DNA of 5,315 bases from Nitrospirota bacterium. GTDB taxonomy: Bacteria > Nitrospirota > Nitrospiria > Nitrospirales > UBA8639. Below, piece by piece: positions 5,280-5,315 of this stretch (the stretch's first letter is position 1; every line of letters begins with the position of its first letter). A model generated the notes under the pieces. The model was not told where the DNA came from, did no database searches, and saw only the letters and a list, made by a program, of their open reading frames with translations. The translations under genes and the position numbers were made by a program. Location of the stretch: contig JAOUQB010000201.1 of the NCBI GenBank assembly GCA_029879555.1, forward strand, positions 1-5,315. The letters are read 5' to 3'.

Positions 5280-5315
5280 TTATTCGTCCTCATCATTCCC
5301 CTCCATACTCTGACA
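5280..5315 (-). CDS. Possible C-terminal end of an upstream gene, cut by the window edge
   Basis: One minus-strand frame from the right edge reads CQSMEGNDEDE and then TAA (5282-5280). The short acidic tail looks like a natural protein C-terminus. It would end 27 bases before the start of the basic protein gene, a typical operon spacing. Eleven codons are too few to be sure. Confidence 0.2.
   Translation of the reverse strand, partial: CQSMEGNDEDE

Noticed and set aside
1..5315. CRISPR array, toxin-antitoxin pair, retron or other multi-gene system
   Set aside because: No spaced direct repeats, no reverse transcriptase motifs and no paired small toxin/antitoxin frames were seen. The only defence-like gene is broken and stands alone.

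Overview
The window looks like a bacterial chromosome segment of about 50% GC: two conserved housekeeping blocks around an accessory stretch. Nothing fixes the taxon. The style of PurA and of the ABC-F protein would suit a moderate-GC Nitrospirota or proteobacterium, but that is a low-confidence impression. No complete new multi-gene system is present. The interest lies in leader-level regulation on the left and in mobile or decayed DNA on the right.

Left block (1-1626). purA (adenylosuccinate synthase, minus strand) runs off the left edge, lacking only its last residues. Its promoter is clear. A terminator-shaped hairpin with a U6 tract follows just after the predicted transcription start and before the ribosome binding site. 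Divergent from it, a tRNA-Ala(GGC) gene with its own promoter and encoded CCA reads to the right. Just after the tRNA lie a perfect TATAAT, a strong Shine-Dalgarno in a hairpin loop, and an 18-codon leader ORF. The leader ORF overlaps the start of the next gene.

Middle (1614-3476). A full-length two-cassette ABC-F ATPase (ribosome-associated, not a transporter), with a Lys-rich linker and a C-terminal coiled coil. It has no good Shine-Dalgarno of its own, so coupling to the leader ORF is plausible.

Right accessory stretch (3477-4973). A 172-bp MITE-like element has 18-bp perfect terminal inverted repeats and a perfect 9-bp target duplication. Next comes a SIR2-like gene broken by a frame change and a missing internal segment, probably a decayed NADase of the phage-defence kind. 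An AT-rich spacer and a GC-rich, highly foldable intergenic repeat follow, ending in a GGGGTCAGACTCGAC motif.

Right end (4974-5315). A small, very basic Lys/Pro-rich protein of unknown function (minus strand) has a strong ribosome binding site. It may follow the acidic C-terminal end of another gene that lies mostly outside the window.
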